DNA from: AC-37 sp036389835
GTDB taxonomy: Bacteria; Actinomycetota; Thermoleophilia; Solirubrobacterales; Thermoleophilaceae
Direction: 5' to 3'
DNA: 59,270 nt
Assembly: GCA_036389835.1 (NCBI GenBank)
Contig: DASVWC010000086.1
Coordinates: forward strand, 1 to 59,270
How positions within the stretch are numbered: position 1 is the stretch's first letter; every line of letters begins with the position of its first letter. The notes under the pieces were generated by a model that saw only the letters and a list, made by a program, of their open reading frames with translations, did no database searches and had not been told where the DNA came from. Below are positions 16,702-25,709 of this stretch, one piece after another. The translations under genes and the position numbers were made by a program.

Positions 16702-17145
16702 CTACAGCAGCGTCACGGCGAAGCGGACCTTGCCGCTGTCGCAGGTCTCGCCGCTCGCGAGCGTGATCCGCGAGCGGATCGTGCCCGTCGCGCGGCGGCC
16801 GCGGCGCTTGAAGGTGCCGGTCGCCGTGCCCACGCCGCCCTGCACCACCGAGGTCTCGCTCGTCGGGTGGAGCTCCTGCTGCGCGGTGAAGCGCCCGCCC
16901 TTCACCCTGATCTCGTCGAGCACGAAGCTGCCCGCCTGGCCGTCGTGCTCGCCCGAGCACGCGTAGGTCAGGCTCGTGGCCAGCTCGATCACGCGCTTGC
17001 CGTTCGACGAGACGCCGAACGACACGATCTCCCCCTGCGAGGTCTCACCGGTGTAGTCGGCGCCCTTCTTCGGGCTCGCCGCATGGGCCGCCGGAGCCAG
17101 CGCCAGTGTCGCCGCCGCGACCAGAGCTACCTGTGTGCGCACCAT
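16702..17145 (-). CDS. Secreted small beta protein of unknown function
   Basis: A 147-residue secreted protein. ATG at 17145 has AAAGGA 5-6 bases upstream and opens a clear signal peptide ending in AHAAS; the longer frame to 17211 adds a non-signal stretch. The mature region alternates Gly/Thr and hydrophobic residues, with two Cys about 65 residues apart (TYACSGEHDG and GETCDSG). The last part, TATGTFKRRGRRATGTIRSR, resembles beta-barrel-like domains on other secreted proteins of this group. Function unknown. Confidence 0.72.
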   Translation of the reverse strand: MVRTQVALVAAATLALAPAAHAASPKKGADYTGETSQGEIVSFGVSSNGKRVIELATSLTYACSGEHDGQAGSFVLDEIRVKGGRFTAQQELHPTSETSVVQGGVGTATGTFKRRGRRATGTIRSRITLASGETCDSGKVRFAVTLL

Positions 17146-17234
17146 CGATTCCTTTCGGTCCGCGCCGGGGGTCCGTCCCCTGCACACGTGCGACCGAGCG
17201 TACGCGAGCAAACGCGTCTCCGCCAGTTTTAGCC

Positions 17235-17262
17235 TTGACTGAATTTATCGATATGATTAGGC
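17235..17262 (+). promoter_or_regulatory. AT-rich promoter/operator of the metal operon
   Basis: This is an AT-rich island in very GC-rich DNA, directly before the multicopper oxidase gene. It contains TTGACT (17235-17240, -35-like), the perfect palindrome TATCGATA (17246-17253) and AGGC at 17259-17262 that mirrors GCCT at 17232-17235. Since the operon ends with a DtxR-type regulator, autoregulation at this dyad is plausible; the sequence is not a standard DtxR or MntR box. Confidence 0.45.
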
Positions 17263-17268
17263 AGAAGC

Positions 17269-18303
17269 ATGAAGCTGTCACGCCGAAACCTGCTGGCCGG
17301 CCTCCCCGCCCTCGGGGCGCTGCCGTTCGCCCGCGCGGCCCTCGCGGCCGAGGACCGGCACGCGGGCCACCACGCCGCGTCCGCCGCGCCGAGGCCGGAG
17401 GCGGCCCACGCGGGCCACGGCGACGGCACGCACGTGGGCACGGTCGGCACCGTCGACCACCGCAGGAACGGCTTCGACCCGCACGCGATCCTGCGCGACT
17501 TCGACGAGGGCATCGTCCGCCGCGAGGGCAACCGCACCGTCCGCGAGTGGACCCTGATCGCGCAGGACAAGGAGATCGAGGTCGCCCCCGGCGTGAAGTT
17601 CGAGGCGTGGACCTACAACGGCCGCGTGCCCGGCCCCACGCTGCGCGCCACCGAGGGCGAGCACCTGCGGATCAAGTTCATGAACGGGTCGCGCCACCCG
17701 CACACGATCCACTTCCACGGCATCCACTCCGCCCCGCACGACGGCATCCCGGGTCTCGGCGCCGGCAACATCGAGCCCGGCGAGGAGTTCACCTACGAGT
17801 TCGACGCCGAGCCGTTCGGCCTCCACCACTACCACTGCCACACGATGCCGCTCGCCGAGCACATCGCGAAGGGGCTCTACGGCACGTTCATCGTCGACCC
17901 CAAGGCCGGCCGCCCGAAGGCCGACGAGCTCGTGATGGTCATGAACGGGTTCGACACGAACTTCGACCGCGCCAACGAGGTCTACGCCGTCAACACCGTC
18001 GCGTTCGAGTACATGAACCGGCCGATCCGCGTAAAGCGCGGCGAGCTCGTCCGGATCTACCTCGTGAACCTGCTCGAGTTCGACCTCGTCAACTCGTTCC
18101 ACGTGCACGCGAACTTCTTCCACCACTTCCCGACGGGCACGTCGCTCGAGCCGGTCGAGTTCACCGACACGGTCGTGCAGGGACAGGGCCAGCGCTCGAT
18201 CCTCGAGATCCGCTTCCCCTACACCGGCAGGTACATGTTCCACGCGCACGTGTCCGAGTTCGCCGAGCTCGGCTGGATGGGGTCCTTCGAGGTGGTCGAC
18301 TAG
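17269..18303 (+). CDS. Two-domain multicopper oxidase, Tat-exported
   Basis: A 344-residue cupredoxin enzyme. The N terminus MKLSRRNLLAGLPALGAL has a twin-arginine signal. A His-rich segment (residues 28-70) precedes domain 1, with HPHTIHFHGIH (type 2/3 copper ligands) and LHHYHCHTMPLAEHIAKG, which contains the Cys and two His of a type 1 site. Domain 2 has NSFHVHANFFHH and YMFHAHVSEFAELGWMG, where the Cys of the usual HCH is replaced by Ala, so only domain 1 can hold type 1 copper. The architecture fits small two-domain laccases or copper nitrite reductase relatives. The ZIP gene starts 2 bases later, so metal ion oxidation before or beside uptake is likely. Confidence 0.9.
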   Translation: MKLSRRNLLAGLPALGALPFARAALAAEDRHAGHHAASAAPRPEAAHAGHGDGTHVGTVGTVDHRRNGFDPHAILRDFDEGIVRREGNRTVREWTLIAQDKEIEVAPGVKFEAWTYNGRVPGPTLRATEGEHLRIKFMNGSRHPHTIHFHGIHSAPHDGIPGLGAGNIEPGEEFTYEFDAEPFGLHHYHCHTMPLAEHIAKGLYGTFIVDPKAGRPKADELVMVMNGFDTNFDRANEVYAVNTVAFEYMNRPIRVKRGELVRIYLVNLLEFDLVNSFHVHANFFHHFPTGTSLEPVEFTDTVVQGQGQRSILEIRFPYTGRYMFHAHVSEFAELGWMGSFEVVD

Positions 18304-18305
18304 CG

Positions 18306-19505
18306 ATGGCGACCGTCGGCGCACCGCGGCGAAGCCGGCGCGGCTGGCTGGCGGCGATCGTGCCGCTGGCGGTCCTCGCGAGCGCGATCCTCGCGTTCGT
18401 CCTGCTCGACGCGCCGGGGCTCGAGCGCAACGGCGTCCCCGCCGAGGACCTCGTGGTCGACCGGGCCGACCTGCGCCCTGGCGAGATCGAGCTGCACGTG
18501 CGCAACGACGGCCCCGACGCCGTCGAGATCGAGCAGGCGATCGTGAACGACGCATTCGTGGCGTTCGAGCAGGACGCCGAGGAGGTGGGCCGGCTCGCGG
18601 CCACCACCGTCACCGTCGAGTACCCGTGGATCGAGGGCCAGGCCTACGAGGTCGCCCTGCTCACCTCGACCGGCGGCACCGTCACCCACGAGATCGACGT
18701 GGCCGCCGAGACGCCCGACGCCGACGCCGGCTTCTTCGGCCTGATGGCGCTGATCGGGCTCTACGTGGGGATCATCCCCGTCGCCATCGGGATGCTCTGG
18801 CTGCCGTGGCTGCGCCGTCTCGACGAGCGCTGGGTGCGGCTCGCGCTCGCCCTCACGGTCGGGCTGCTCGCCTTCCTCGGGCTCGACGCGCTCGAGGAGG
18901 GCCGCGAGATCGGCGCCGAGGGGGCCCAGGTCTTCGGCGGCGCCGCGCTCGTGTTCATCGGGGCGGGCGGCGCGTACCTCGCGCTCGCGGGGATCGACTC
19001 GTGGCTGCACGCGCGCCGCGACCGGGCGGGCGCGGCCGGCGGGAGCGCCACCGGCGCGGGCGCCACGCTGGCGCTGCTGATCGCGATCGGCATCGGCCTG
19101 CACAACCTCGGCGAGGGGCTGGCCATCGGCTCGGCGTACGCGATCGGCTCGCTGGCGCTCGGCGTCTCGCTGATCGTCGGCTTCGCGATCCACAACACGA
19201 CCGAGGGCCTGGCCATCGTCGCGCCCGCCGCCGAGGAGCGGCTCCCGCTCAAGCGGCTGATCGCGCTCGGCGCGATCGCCGGCCTGCCGGTGATTCCCGG
19301 CGCGATGCTCGGCGCGGCCGCCTTCGACACGAGCCTCACGGCGCTGATGCTCGGCATCGGCGCGGGCGCCATCGCGCAGGTGATCGTGCAGATCGCCCCC
19401 GCGCTGCGCGACCGCGCCGGCGCGCTGCTCAACCCGCTGTCGGTCGGCGGCGTGATCGCCGGCGTCGCGATCATGTACGTCACCGGGCTCCTCATCTCGA
19501 TCTAG
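18306..19505 (+). CDS. ZIP-family metal transporter with N-terminal extracytoplasmic domain
   Basis: A 399-residue protein. One helix at residues 15-35 is followed by a beta-rich domain (about 40-145; LRPGEIELHVRNDGPDAVEI) that would lie outside the cell. Then come about eight helices of a ZIP permease. The metal-site motifs are GLHNLGEGLAIG (HN-x2-EG) in one helix and FAIHNTTEGLAIV in the next, as in zinc/iron/manganese importers. The extra domain is unusual for ZIP proteins and may receive metal from the oxidase. The start is 2 bases after the oxidase stop and the DtxR gene starts 3 bases after its end. Confidence 0.9.
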   Translation: MATVGAPRRSRRGWLAAIVPLAVLASAILAFVLLDAPGLERNGVPAEDLVVDRADLRPGEIELHVRNDGPDAVEIEQAIVNDAFVAFEQDAEEVGRLAATTVTVEYPWIEGQAYEVALLTSTGGTVTHEIDVAAETPDADAGFFGLMALIGLYVGIIPVAIGMLWLPWLRRLDERWVRLALALTVGLLAFLGLDALEEGREIGAEGAQVFGGAALVFIGAGGAYLALAGIDSWLHARRDRAGAAGGSATGAGATLALLIAIGIGLHNLGEGLAIGSAYAIGSLALGVSLIVGFAIHNTTEGLAIVAPAAEERLPLKRLIALGAIAGLPVIPGAMLGAAAFDTSLTALMLGIGAGAIAQVIVQIAPALRDRAGALLNPLSVGGVIAGVAIMYVTGLLISI

Positions 19506-19508
19506 CCG

Positions 19509-20171
19509 ATGGCCACGCGCGAGCTCTCACACGCGGTCGAGGACTACGCCAAGGCGATCTACGTGCTCGAGGAGCGCGTCGGCGGGCCGGTCACCAACAA
19601 CGCCCTGGCCGAGCGGCTCGGCGTCACCGCCGCGTCGGCGTCGAGCATGGTGAAGAAGCTCGACGGCCTCGGCCTGGTCGCGCACATCCCATACCGCGGC
19701 GTGCGGCTCACGGCGCGCGGCCGCCGCGTGGCGCTGGAGGTGCTGCGCCACCACCGCCTCCTCGAGCGCTACCTCGTCGAGGAGCTCGGCGTGCCGTGGG
19801 ACCGCGTGCACGACGAGGCCGAGGTCCTCGAGCACGTCCTGTCCGAGGACCTCGAGGCGCGCATCGCGGCCAAGCTCGGCGACCCGCGCCACGACCCGCA
19901 CGGCGACCCGATCCCCACGCTCGACCTCGAGATCGAGGAGGACGAGACGCGCGCGCTCGCGGAGCTCGGCGACGGCGACGAGGCCGTCTTCACGCGCGTG
20001 AGCGACGCCGACCCCGCCAAGCTGCGCTACCTCCACGACCGCGGCATCGCGCCCGGGATGCCGCTGGCCGTGGTCGGCCGCGAGCCGTTCGGCGGCCCGA
20101 TGCTCGTGAAGATCGGCGGCCGCCGGCACGCGCTCGGCGGCGAGCTGGCGGCCGCGATGCGGGTCGAGTAG
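19509..20171 (+). CDS. DtxR/MntR-family metal-dependent regulator
   Basis: A 220-residue iron- or manganese-dependent repressor. It has the winged helix (residues 5-65: SHAVEDYAKAIYVLEE, ALAERLGVTAASASSMVKKL), the dimerisation/metal domain (HHRLLERYLVEELGVPWDRV and HEAEVLEH-like residues) and a C-terminal SH3-like FeoA domain (residues 150-220). The three-domain form is that of DtxR/IdeR. It is the last gene of the oxidase-ZIP operon and probably represses it when metal is plentiful. Its stop touches the stop of the convergent secreted-protein gene. Confidence 0.9.
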   Translation: MATRELSHAVEDYAKAIYVLEERVGGPVTNNALAERLGVTAASASSMVKKLDGLGLVAHIPYRGVRLTARGRRVALEVLRHHRLLERYLVEELGVPWDRVHDEAEVLEHVLSEDLEARIAAKLGDPRHDPHGDPIPTLDLEIEEDETRALAELGDGDEAVFTRVSDADPAKLRYLHDRGIAPGMPLAVVGREPFGGPMLVKIGGRRHALGGELAAAMRVE

Positions 20172-20849
20172 CTAATTCAGCTTCGCCGCCGCCGGCGCGT
20201 CGTCCTTGGTCCAGTAGATCCGCGAGTAGCCGCTCGAGCTGCGCGAGCCGATCGCCAGCGAGCGCTGCTCGATGCCGAGGCCGGAGTCGAGCAGCGCCCC
20301 ACCCGCGGGCGCGCCCGGCTCGAGCTTGCGCACCTGGCGGTCGTCCTGGGGACTCGAGTTGCCGCCCGACACCGCCTCCCAGTCGGCGATCCACGCGACC
20401 GAGCCGGTCGGGCTCAGCGCGATGTCGCTCACCAGGGTGCTCGGCTCGCCGTTCTCCGCGCGGTTGCCGGTGGCCGAGATCGCCCGCCACTTGTTCCGGC
20501 CCGTGCGCAGGTCCTTGACCGCGACGTAGTCGTCCGAGGCGTCGATGTTGCAGAACGTCTCGACGAAGGCGACGTAGCGGCCGCGCAGCGTCAGCCGGCT
20601 CACGACCGGGCCCGGGTCGCAGTCGCCGTCGTTGCCGAGGAGGTAGCGCCGGTTGCGCGAGTACAGGCAGCCGTAGATCCGCGAGGCGCCGTCGCCGAGC
20701 GGAGTCGCGTAGATCCGCGCGCTGTTCGTCGCGGCGATCGTCTGCGCGTTCCGCGCCGTGCACCTGGCGGTCGCGGCCTGCGCGGGCGCGCCGTTCGCCG
20801 CGGCCAGCGCCCCCGCCGCCACGCAGACAGCCAGCAGCCTCTTCCTCAT
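20172..20849 (-). CDS. Secreted protein of unknown function
   Basis: A 225-residue protein with a signal peptide (MRKRLLAVCVAAGALAAANG, then AQAAT). The mature part holds repeated blade-like pieces such as GASRIYGCLYSRNRRYLLG, RYVAFVETF and GSVAWIADWE. This resembles a partial beta-propeller read-out of values, similar to TolB-type repeats found in this group. Several Cys could form disulfides. No catalytic motif is seen. The stop abuts that of the DtxR gene. Confidence 0.72.
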   Translation of the reverse strand: MRKRLLAVCVAAGALAAANGAPAQAATARCTARNAQTIAATNSARIYATPLGDGASRIYGCLYSRNRRYLLGNDGDCDPGPVVSRLTLRGRYVAFVETFCNIDASDDYVAVKDLRTGRNKWRAISATGNRAENGEPSTLVSDIALSPTGSVAWIADWEAVSGGNSSPQDDRQVRKLEPGAPAGGALLDSGLGIEQRSLAIGSRSSSGYSRIYWTKDDAPAAAKLN

Positions 20850-20915
20850 CCCCGCCCCCTTGGTCGTGCCTTCCCGGTCGGCGAACCTAACAGCGGCGCG
20901 TTCGCGATGTTGCGG

Positions 20916-22112
20916 TCAGTCCCTGTAGGGGTCGATCACCTCGCGCCCGGCCATCGCCACGCCGAGCGGCTTCAACCGGTGCTTGACGCGGATCGAGTCG
21001 CCGTGCGCCGCGAGGACCTCGGGCAGGCGCTTGTAGACCTCGGGCGCCTCGTCGGCGCCGCCGCCCACCAGCACGATCCCCCGCTCGCGCAGGCGCCGCT
21101 GCACGGCCGGCCAGTCCACCAGGCCGGGCTCGACGACGCGGCCCTTGCGCACCTTGCCGGCGGCCGCGCGGCGGCTCATCACGCGACCCGCCCCGTGCAC
21201 GGTCGAGAACAGCGCCTGCGTCGAGTCCGCGCCCGCGACCCCCTCGAGGATCACCGAGTCCTCGCCCATGCTCCCGCCGACGAAGCCCTCCTGACCCGGG
21301 TAGGCGGGCGTGCAGCCCTTGCGTACGACCCAGTAGTCGCGACCGAAGTGCTCCTCCCGCCAGGCGAAGTTGTGGTGGTTGTGGACCTCGTGGACCGGGC
21401 GCGCGCCGAGGATCTCGAGCACCTTGCCGACGACCACGTCGCGGCCGGCGTAGGCGTACTCGCCGGCGAGCGTCATCGCCTCGACGTACGCCTGGCCGAT
21501 GTCCGAGCCGGCGTCGAAGAGGACCGGCGGCGAGTCCATCCCGCCGTCGCGGGCGCGGCCCTCGAATGACAGCCCCTGCGCCAGCGCCAGGAACCCGCTC
21601 GCGGTCTTGTGGCCGAACCCGCGCGAGCCGAAGTGCACGCCGACCCAGATCGCGCCGCCCTCGTCCTCGAAGACGTTCACGTAGTGGTTGCCCGACCCGA
21701 CCGTGCCGAGCTGCTTGCGGGCGAGGCCGGCGAGCTTGCGCTGCGGCTCGAACGGGGCGTGCTCGATCCGCTCGAGGACCGGGTGGTCGGCGCGCTCGCG
21801 AGCGGGCACCCCCATGCCGAACGAGATCCGCCGGGCGATCTCGCGCATGACCGGCTCGACGCCGCCGGCCGCGTCGAGCTCGGCACGCGTCACGTCCGTC
21901 ATCACCGCCTTGTTGCCGCAGCCGATGTCGTAGCCGACCCCCGACGGCGATACCTGCCCCTCGTAGGCGACCGCGCCGCCGATCGGCTGCGAGTAGCCCG
22001 GGTGATGGTCGGCGCACAGCACGCCGTGCTCGGCGCCGCCGGCCTCCATGCAGGTCTCGAGCTGCCGGAGGCTGCGCTCGTCGACCGGACCGAACGTCTT
22101 CACGCTCGCCAT
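20916..22112 (-). CDS. rtcB: RtcB-family RNA ligase
   Basis: A 398-residue RtcB, which joins 2',3'-cyclic phosphate or 3'-phosphate ends to 5'-OH ends of RNA using GTP and Mn2+. Metal and catalytic motifs are present: ADHHPGYSQPIGG, GYDIGCGNKAV (metal-binding Asp and Cys), GSGNHYVNVF, VHNHHNFAW (His ligands) and STVHGAGRVMSR, with the His that becomes guanylylated. The ATG at 22112 has GAGGG 4-8 bases upstream. The long upstream extension of the frame reads into the broken esterase and is not used. No archease gene is near. Confidence 0.93.
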   Translation of the reverse strand: MASVKTFGPVDERSLRQLETCMEAGGAEHGVLCADHHPGYSQPIGGAVAYEGQVSPSGVGYDIGCGNKAVMTDVTRAELDAAGGVEPVMREIARRISFGMGVPARERADHPVLERIEHAPFEPQRKLAGLARKQLGTVGSGNHYVNVFEDEGGAIWVGVHFGSRGFGHKTASGFLALAQGLSFEGRARDGGMDSPPVLFDAGSDIGQAYVEAMTLAGEYAYAGRDVVVGKVLEILGARPVHEVHNHHNFAWREEHFGRDYWVVRKGCTPAYPGQEGFVGGSMGEDSVILEGVAGADSTQALFSTVHGAGRVMSRRAAAGKVRKGRVVEPGLVDWPAVQRRLRERGIVLVGGGADEAPEVYKRLPEVLAAHGDSIRVKHRLKPLGVAMAGREVIDPYRD

Positions 22113-22129
22113 CGCCCTCGAAGGTTGCC

Positions 22130-23788
22130 CTACCCGCAGGCCGGATACGTGCGCGACGCCCGGAGGACGCGGCCGCGGCTCGTGCGCACCCGCACGGCGA
22201 TCCGCAGCTCGCCCGCCGGCAGGTCGCGCAGTACCACGGCCTTGCGGGCGAGTGCGCCCTTCGTGCGCCGCACCAGCACGCGCCTGCCGTTCACGCTCAC
22301 CGCGAGCGAGCGCCGCCGCTCGCGCGGCCCGGGGTGGCGCAGCCGGATCGTGAGCGTCGCGCCCCGCGCGCACCGCCGCGAGGGCGGTAAGGCGGTCGCG
22401 GCCGTGCTCGCGCCCGGCCCCGCTGCGCCCGCGCGCAAGAAGCGGATCCGCCGCGCGGTGAGGCGGCGCTGCCGGTCGCCGGGCGAGAACTGCGCCGTCG
22501 ACGCCGGCTCGCCCAGGTCGGCGGCGATCGTGACGCGCCCGTCGGCCCCGGCGGTAGCCGTCGCCGGCAGCGCGCCGTCCACCCGCACGCGCTCCCCGCG
22601 CTCGAACAGCGGCGGGGTGACCACCGTCTCGGTCCCCGACCCGACCAGCGTGAGTCCGCCGGCGGACGCCGCGCGCACCTCCACGAACTCCGGCGCGCGG
22701 CGCGGGTCGGCGCGGAACCGCCAGCCCCAGGCCGTCGCGTCGGCGAACACGCTGCGGTAGTCGAAGCGATCGGGATCCGGCCGCCCGAACGACCTCACCA
22801 TCACGTCCCAGAACGCGTGCATCCCGGCCTCCGCCGTGACCATGTTGTGCACGCCGCACGGCAGCTCGTCGCGCACGTGCTCGACCCCGGCGGCGCCGAG
22901 CGCGGCACTGAACTGCCGCGCGAGCTCGCGCACCCCCGGCTCGGCCCCCGCGAGCAGCACGGGGTCGCGGGCGTCCTGCGGGCCGCACGACGCGCCGGTC
23001 CCGCTCGAGACGTACACGCCGAGGCCGCGCAGGTTCAGGGCGAGGCTCGCCGCGTCGTTGCCGTGGAAGAACCAGCCGTTCGTCGCCCGGTCGCCGACCG
23101 GGTCGCCGCCGGAGTTGCAGCCCTCCCTCGGCGGCGCGTACGGGTCGTCGGCGGCCCCGCGCGGCGCGCCCGGCGAGCCCGCGCCGGGGGACGGCTGCAC
23201 GTCGCCCGGGCCGGTGTAGACCGGGTCCGGGGCGACGAACGGGACCGGCCCCGAGAAGCTCCCCACCGCCGCGAACAGGTCCGGCCGGTGCGCGGCCCAG
23301 CGCGTAGCGCCGGCCGCGCCCGCGGAGAACCCGGCCACGGCCCGGTGCGCGCCGTCCGCGACCGTCCGGAAGCGGGCGTCGACGTGCGGGACCAGGCGCT
23401 CGAGCGCGTAGCGCTCCCAGTCCTGGGAGCCGTCGTAGTAGTCGAGCGCCCAGTTGTCGACGCCCATCGACGGCGTGACCACGATCGCCGCGCGCGCACC
23501 CGTGAACCCCTTCGTGAACTCCTCCAGGTCGGTCTTGACCAGTCAAGAGTGCTCGCTGTACTGGCGGCCGGGGAGCAGGTAGAGCACCGGGTAGCGGCGC
23601 TTGGTCGCCGCGTAGCCGGCGGGCAGCAGGACGTTGTAGGGGTGGCCCTCCACCTCGCCGGCGACGATCCGCGGCGACGGCGCGGGCGGGTCCGGGTCCA
23701 GCTGGCAGTAGTTCGGGTCGGCGGCGCGGCCGGGCGCCGCCGCGAGCAGCGCGGCGATCAGCACGATCAGCGTCCCCGCCGCCCTCAT
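22130..23788 (-). pseudogene. Secreted alpha/beta-hydrolase esterase broken by an in-frame TGA
   Basis: One continuous frame encodes a signal peptide (MRAAGTLIVLIAALLAAAPG), an esterase D/antigen 85-like alpha/beta hydrolase and a C-terminal Arg-rich beta domain, but a TGA at 23543-23545 splits it after 81 residues. The two sides join exactly as the family does: YPVLYLLPG...SEHS, stop, LVKTDLEEF. In homologues this place is usually Trp before the TDLE block, so TGG to TGA is the simplest change. The nucleophile elbow GFSAGAAG, a catalytic-type Asp/Glu region and CGVHNM (His) follow downstream. It is likely a recent nonsense mutation or a sequencing error; the rest of the frame is intact. Confidence 0.82.
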
Positions 23789-23828
23789 CGCGGGAAGGAT
23801 GGCGCGCGCGGCGCGCGCGGCGCGCCGC

Positions 23829-25676
23829 TCAGCAGCTCGTGAGCGTGACCCGGCCCGACTTCGGCACGCGCACGCGCAGGCGCGCGCGGAACAGCGGCCC
23901 GTGCGTCGCGGACGCGTACGGCCGCGAGCGGTGGTTGTTCGCCTGGATCGTGAGGCGGAACGGCGCGCTCGAGGTCACGCGCTCGCGCGGCCCGATCAGC
24001 GCGCGGCCCTTCTTCACCGGCCGGTCCCGGAAGAAGAACGACTGCTCGAAGACCTCGCCGCGCTTGCCCGGGAAGGTCTGGGCGACGCCGCAGGCGGTGG
24101 GCTCGTAGCGGAACACGGCCCGCCGCTGGACGCCCTTGCGGCGGTTGTCCAGCCACCAGCCGCCGCGGAGCAGGAAGCCGCCGCTCGACGTGGGCTCGAC
24201 CGTGTGCGGGGCCGCCGGATACCAGCGCGCGCCGGAGACGCGCATCGGCCCGATGCTGTCGCGGCGGTTCTGCCCCATCGTGTTCGGCCGGTGGATCATC
24301 ACGTCGCGCCAGCCGTCCTTGTCGAAGCGCTTGATGCTCACCACGCCGAGGTCGTAGCGCACGTCGGTTCCGAGCCGCCCCTCGCGGATCCGCGAGCCGT
24401 GCACCGCGAACCAGACCCTGCCGCGGCGCGAGACGCCGAACGACGCCTCGTTCTCGCCGATCACGGCGTCGGTCTCGCGGTCGGCGGCCAGCGCGCTCGC
24501 CGGGCCGTCGATCGACGCCTTCGGCTCGTCGAGCGCCTGGTTGAGGAACACGAGCGCGAGCCCGCCCATCGACGGCGAGCCCGTGTAGCCCTCCAGCAGG
24601 TTGGCCACCGCGATGCGGTCGGTGGCGAGCCCCGGTGAGATGAGCTGGCCCTTGTCGGTGATCGGGTAGTCGTCGCGCATGCGCGCGAGCGAGCGGTCGA
24701 CCAGCGCGCGGTAGCGCGACGCGTCGATGCGCGACGTGTCCGGAAGGCCCGCCGCGATGGCGCCGCCGTAGGCCGCGGCGGGGTAGGCCCACACGAGCTC
24801 CTGCGAGCGGCCCCAGATCGCCTGGTCGGCGTCGGGCGCGGCCATCCGCCAGGAGCCGTCGGCCGAGCGGCGCACGACGATCCGGGCGCGCAGCGTTGCG
24901 TCGTCGCCGAGCCGCGAGACGAGGTGCGAGTAGAGCCCGAAGCTGAGCGCGTGATAGGCGGCCGGCATGTCCGGCGGGTCGGAGAGGAAGGCTGGGTTGC
25001 GGGTGCCGACGACGTTCGGCGCCTGCGTGTTGACCAGGCTCAGGATCTGCTGCCTCACGCGCGCGCGGGCGCCGCCGACGATCGCGTCCGGGTCGTCCGA
25101 GCTCAGCCCCGAGTTGAGGATCTCGAGCGCCATCACGGCCTCGACGAGGTCGTGGTTCGAGAACCGCCGCCCGGTGCCGAAGCGGACGGTCTTCTGCTTG
25201 CGCAGCCAGGCCTCCCAGCGCTCGCGGTACTTCTCGAAGAGCGGGTCGCCGTCGAGCTTCACGCGCGCGAGGTTGTAGGCGGCGGAGACCCCCCACTGCT
25301 CGAAGACGCTGTCGTCGCTGCGCGCCTCGGGCGGGAAGTAGCGGTTCGGGTCGGTGGCCCAGGAGATCGACTTGATGCCGGTGTCGATCAGCGGGCGGTC
25401 GTTCTCGCGCAGGCCGGTCTGGATCAGCCCGTAGCCCATCAGCGCGTCGCCGTAGCGGGTGCCGCCGGGCTTGCCGCCGGGGTTCGTGTACTCGTCCATG
25501 TAGTCGATCAGCTCGCCGTCGCCCTTCGAGAGGTTGGGCCATGGGGCGGCGATCGCGGCGGCCAGCGTGCGCCACTCGGCGCTCGTGGCGTGGGCCGGGC
25601 CGGCGGTCGCGGCCGCCGCGAGGACGAGCAGGATCGCGAGCACGAGCATGCGGAATGCGCGCGGCACGGAGGTCAC
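23829..25676 (-). CDS. Large secreted alpha-barrel-like protein of unknown function
   Basis: A 615-residue secreted protein. The N terminus has a signal peptide ending in GPAHAT. Residues 35-360 are mainly helical, with repeated pairs such as GYGLIQTGLREN, WGVSAAYNLARVK and HDLVEAVMALEILNSG, a pattern like the (alpha/alpha) barrels of glycoside hydrolases and polysaccharide lyases. The second half is beta-rich (FAVHGSRI, GGFLLRGGWWLDNRR). No catalytic pair can be named. The GTG start is preceded by TAACTT-N6, suggesting a leaderless mRNA. It lies 40 bases upstream of the broken esterase on the same strand. Confidence 0.75.
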   Translation of the reverse strand: MTSVPRAFRMLVLAILLVLAAAATAGPAHATSAEWRTLAAAIAAPWPNLSKGDGELIDYMDEYTNPGGKPGGTRYGDALMGYGLIQTGLRENDRPLIDTGIKSISWATDPNRYFPPEARSDDSVFEQWGVSAAYNLARVKLDGDPLFEKYRERWEAWLRKQKTVRFGTGRRFSNHDLVEAVMALEILNSGLSSDDPDAIVGGARARVRQQILSLVNTQAPNVVGTRNPAFLSDPPDMPAAYHALSFGLYSHLVSRLGDDATLRARIVVRRSADGSWRMAAPDADQAIWGRSQELVWAYPAAAYGGAIAAGLPDTSRIDASRYRALVDRSLARMRDDYPITDKGQLISPGLATDRIAVANLLEGYTGSPSMGGLALVFLNQALDEPKASIDGPASALAADRETDAVIGENEASFGVSRRGRVWFAVHGSRIREGRLGTDVRYDLGVVSIKRFDKDGWRDVMIHRPNTMGQNRRDSIGPMRVSGARWYPAAPHTVEPTSSGGFLLRGGWWLDNRRKGVQRRAVFRYEPTACGVAQTFPGKRGEVFEQSFFFRDRPVKKGRALIGPRERVTSSAPFRLTIQANNHRSRPYASATHGPLFRARLRVRVPKSGRVTLTSC

Positions 25677-25709
25677 AACCCCAAGTTAGGGGCAGTTGTT
25701 GCGCTCTGG

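Noticed and set aside
23543..23545. TGA read as selenocysteine
   Set aside because: No selenocysteine-type active site is expected here (the family has Trp), and no SECIS-like hairpin directly after the TGA was recognised.
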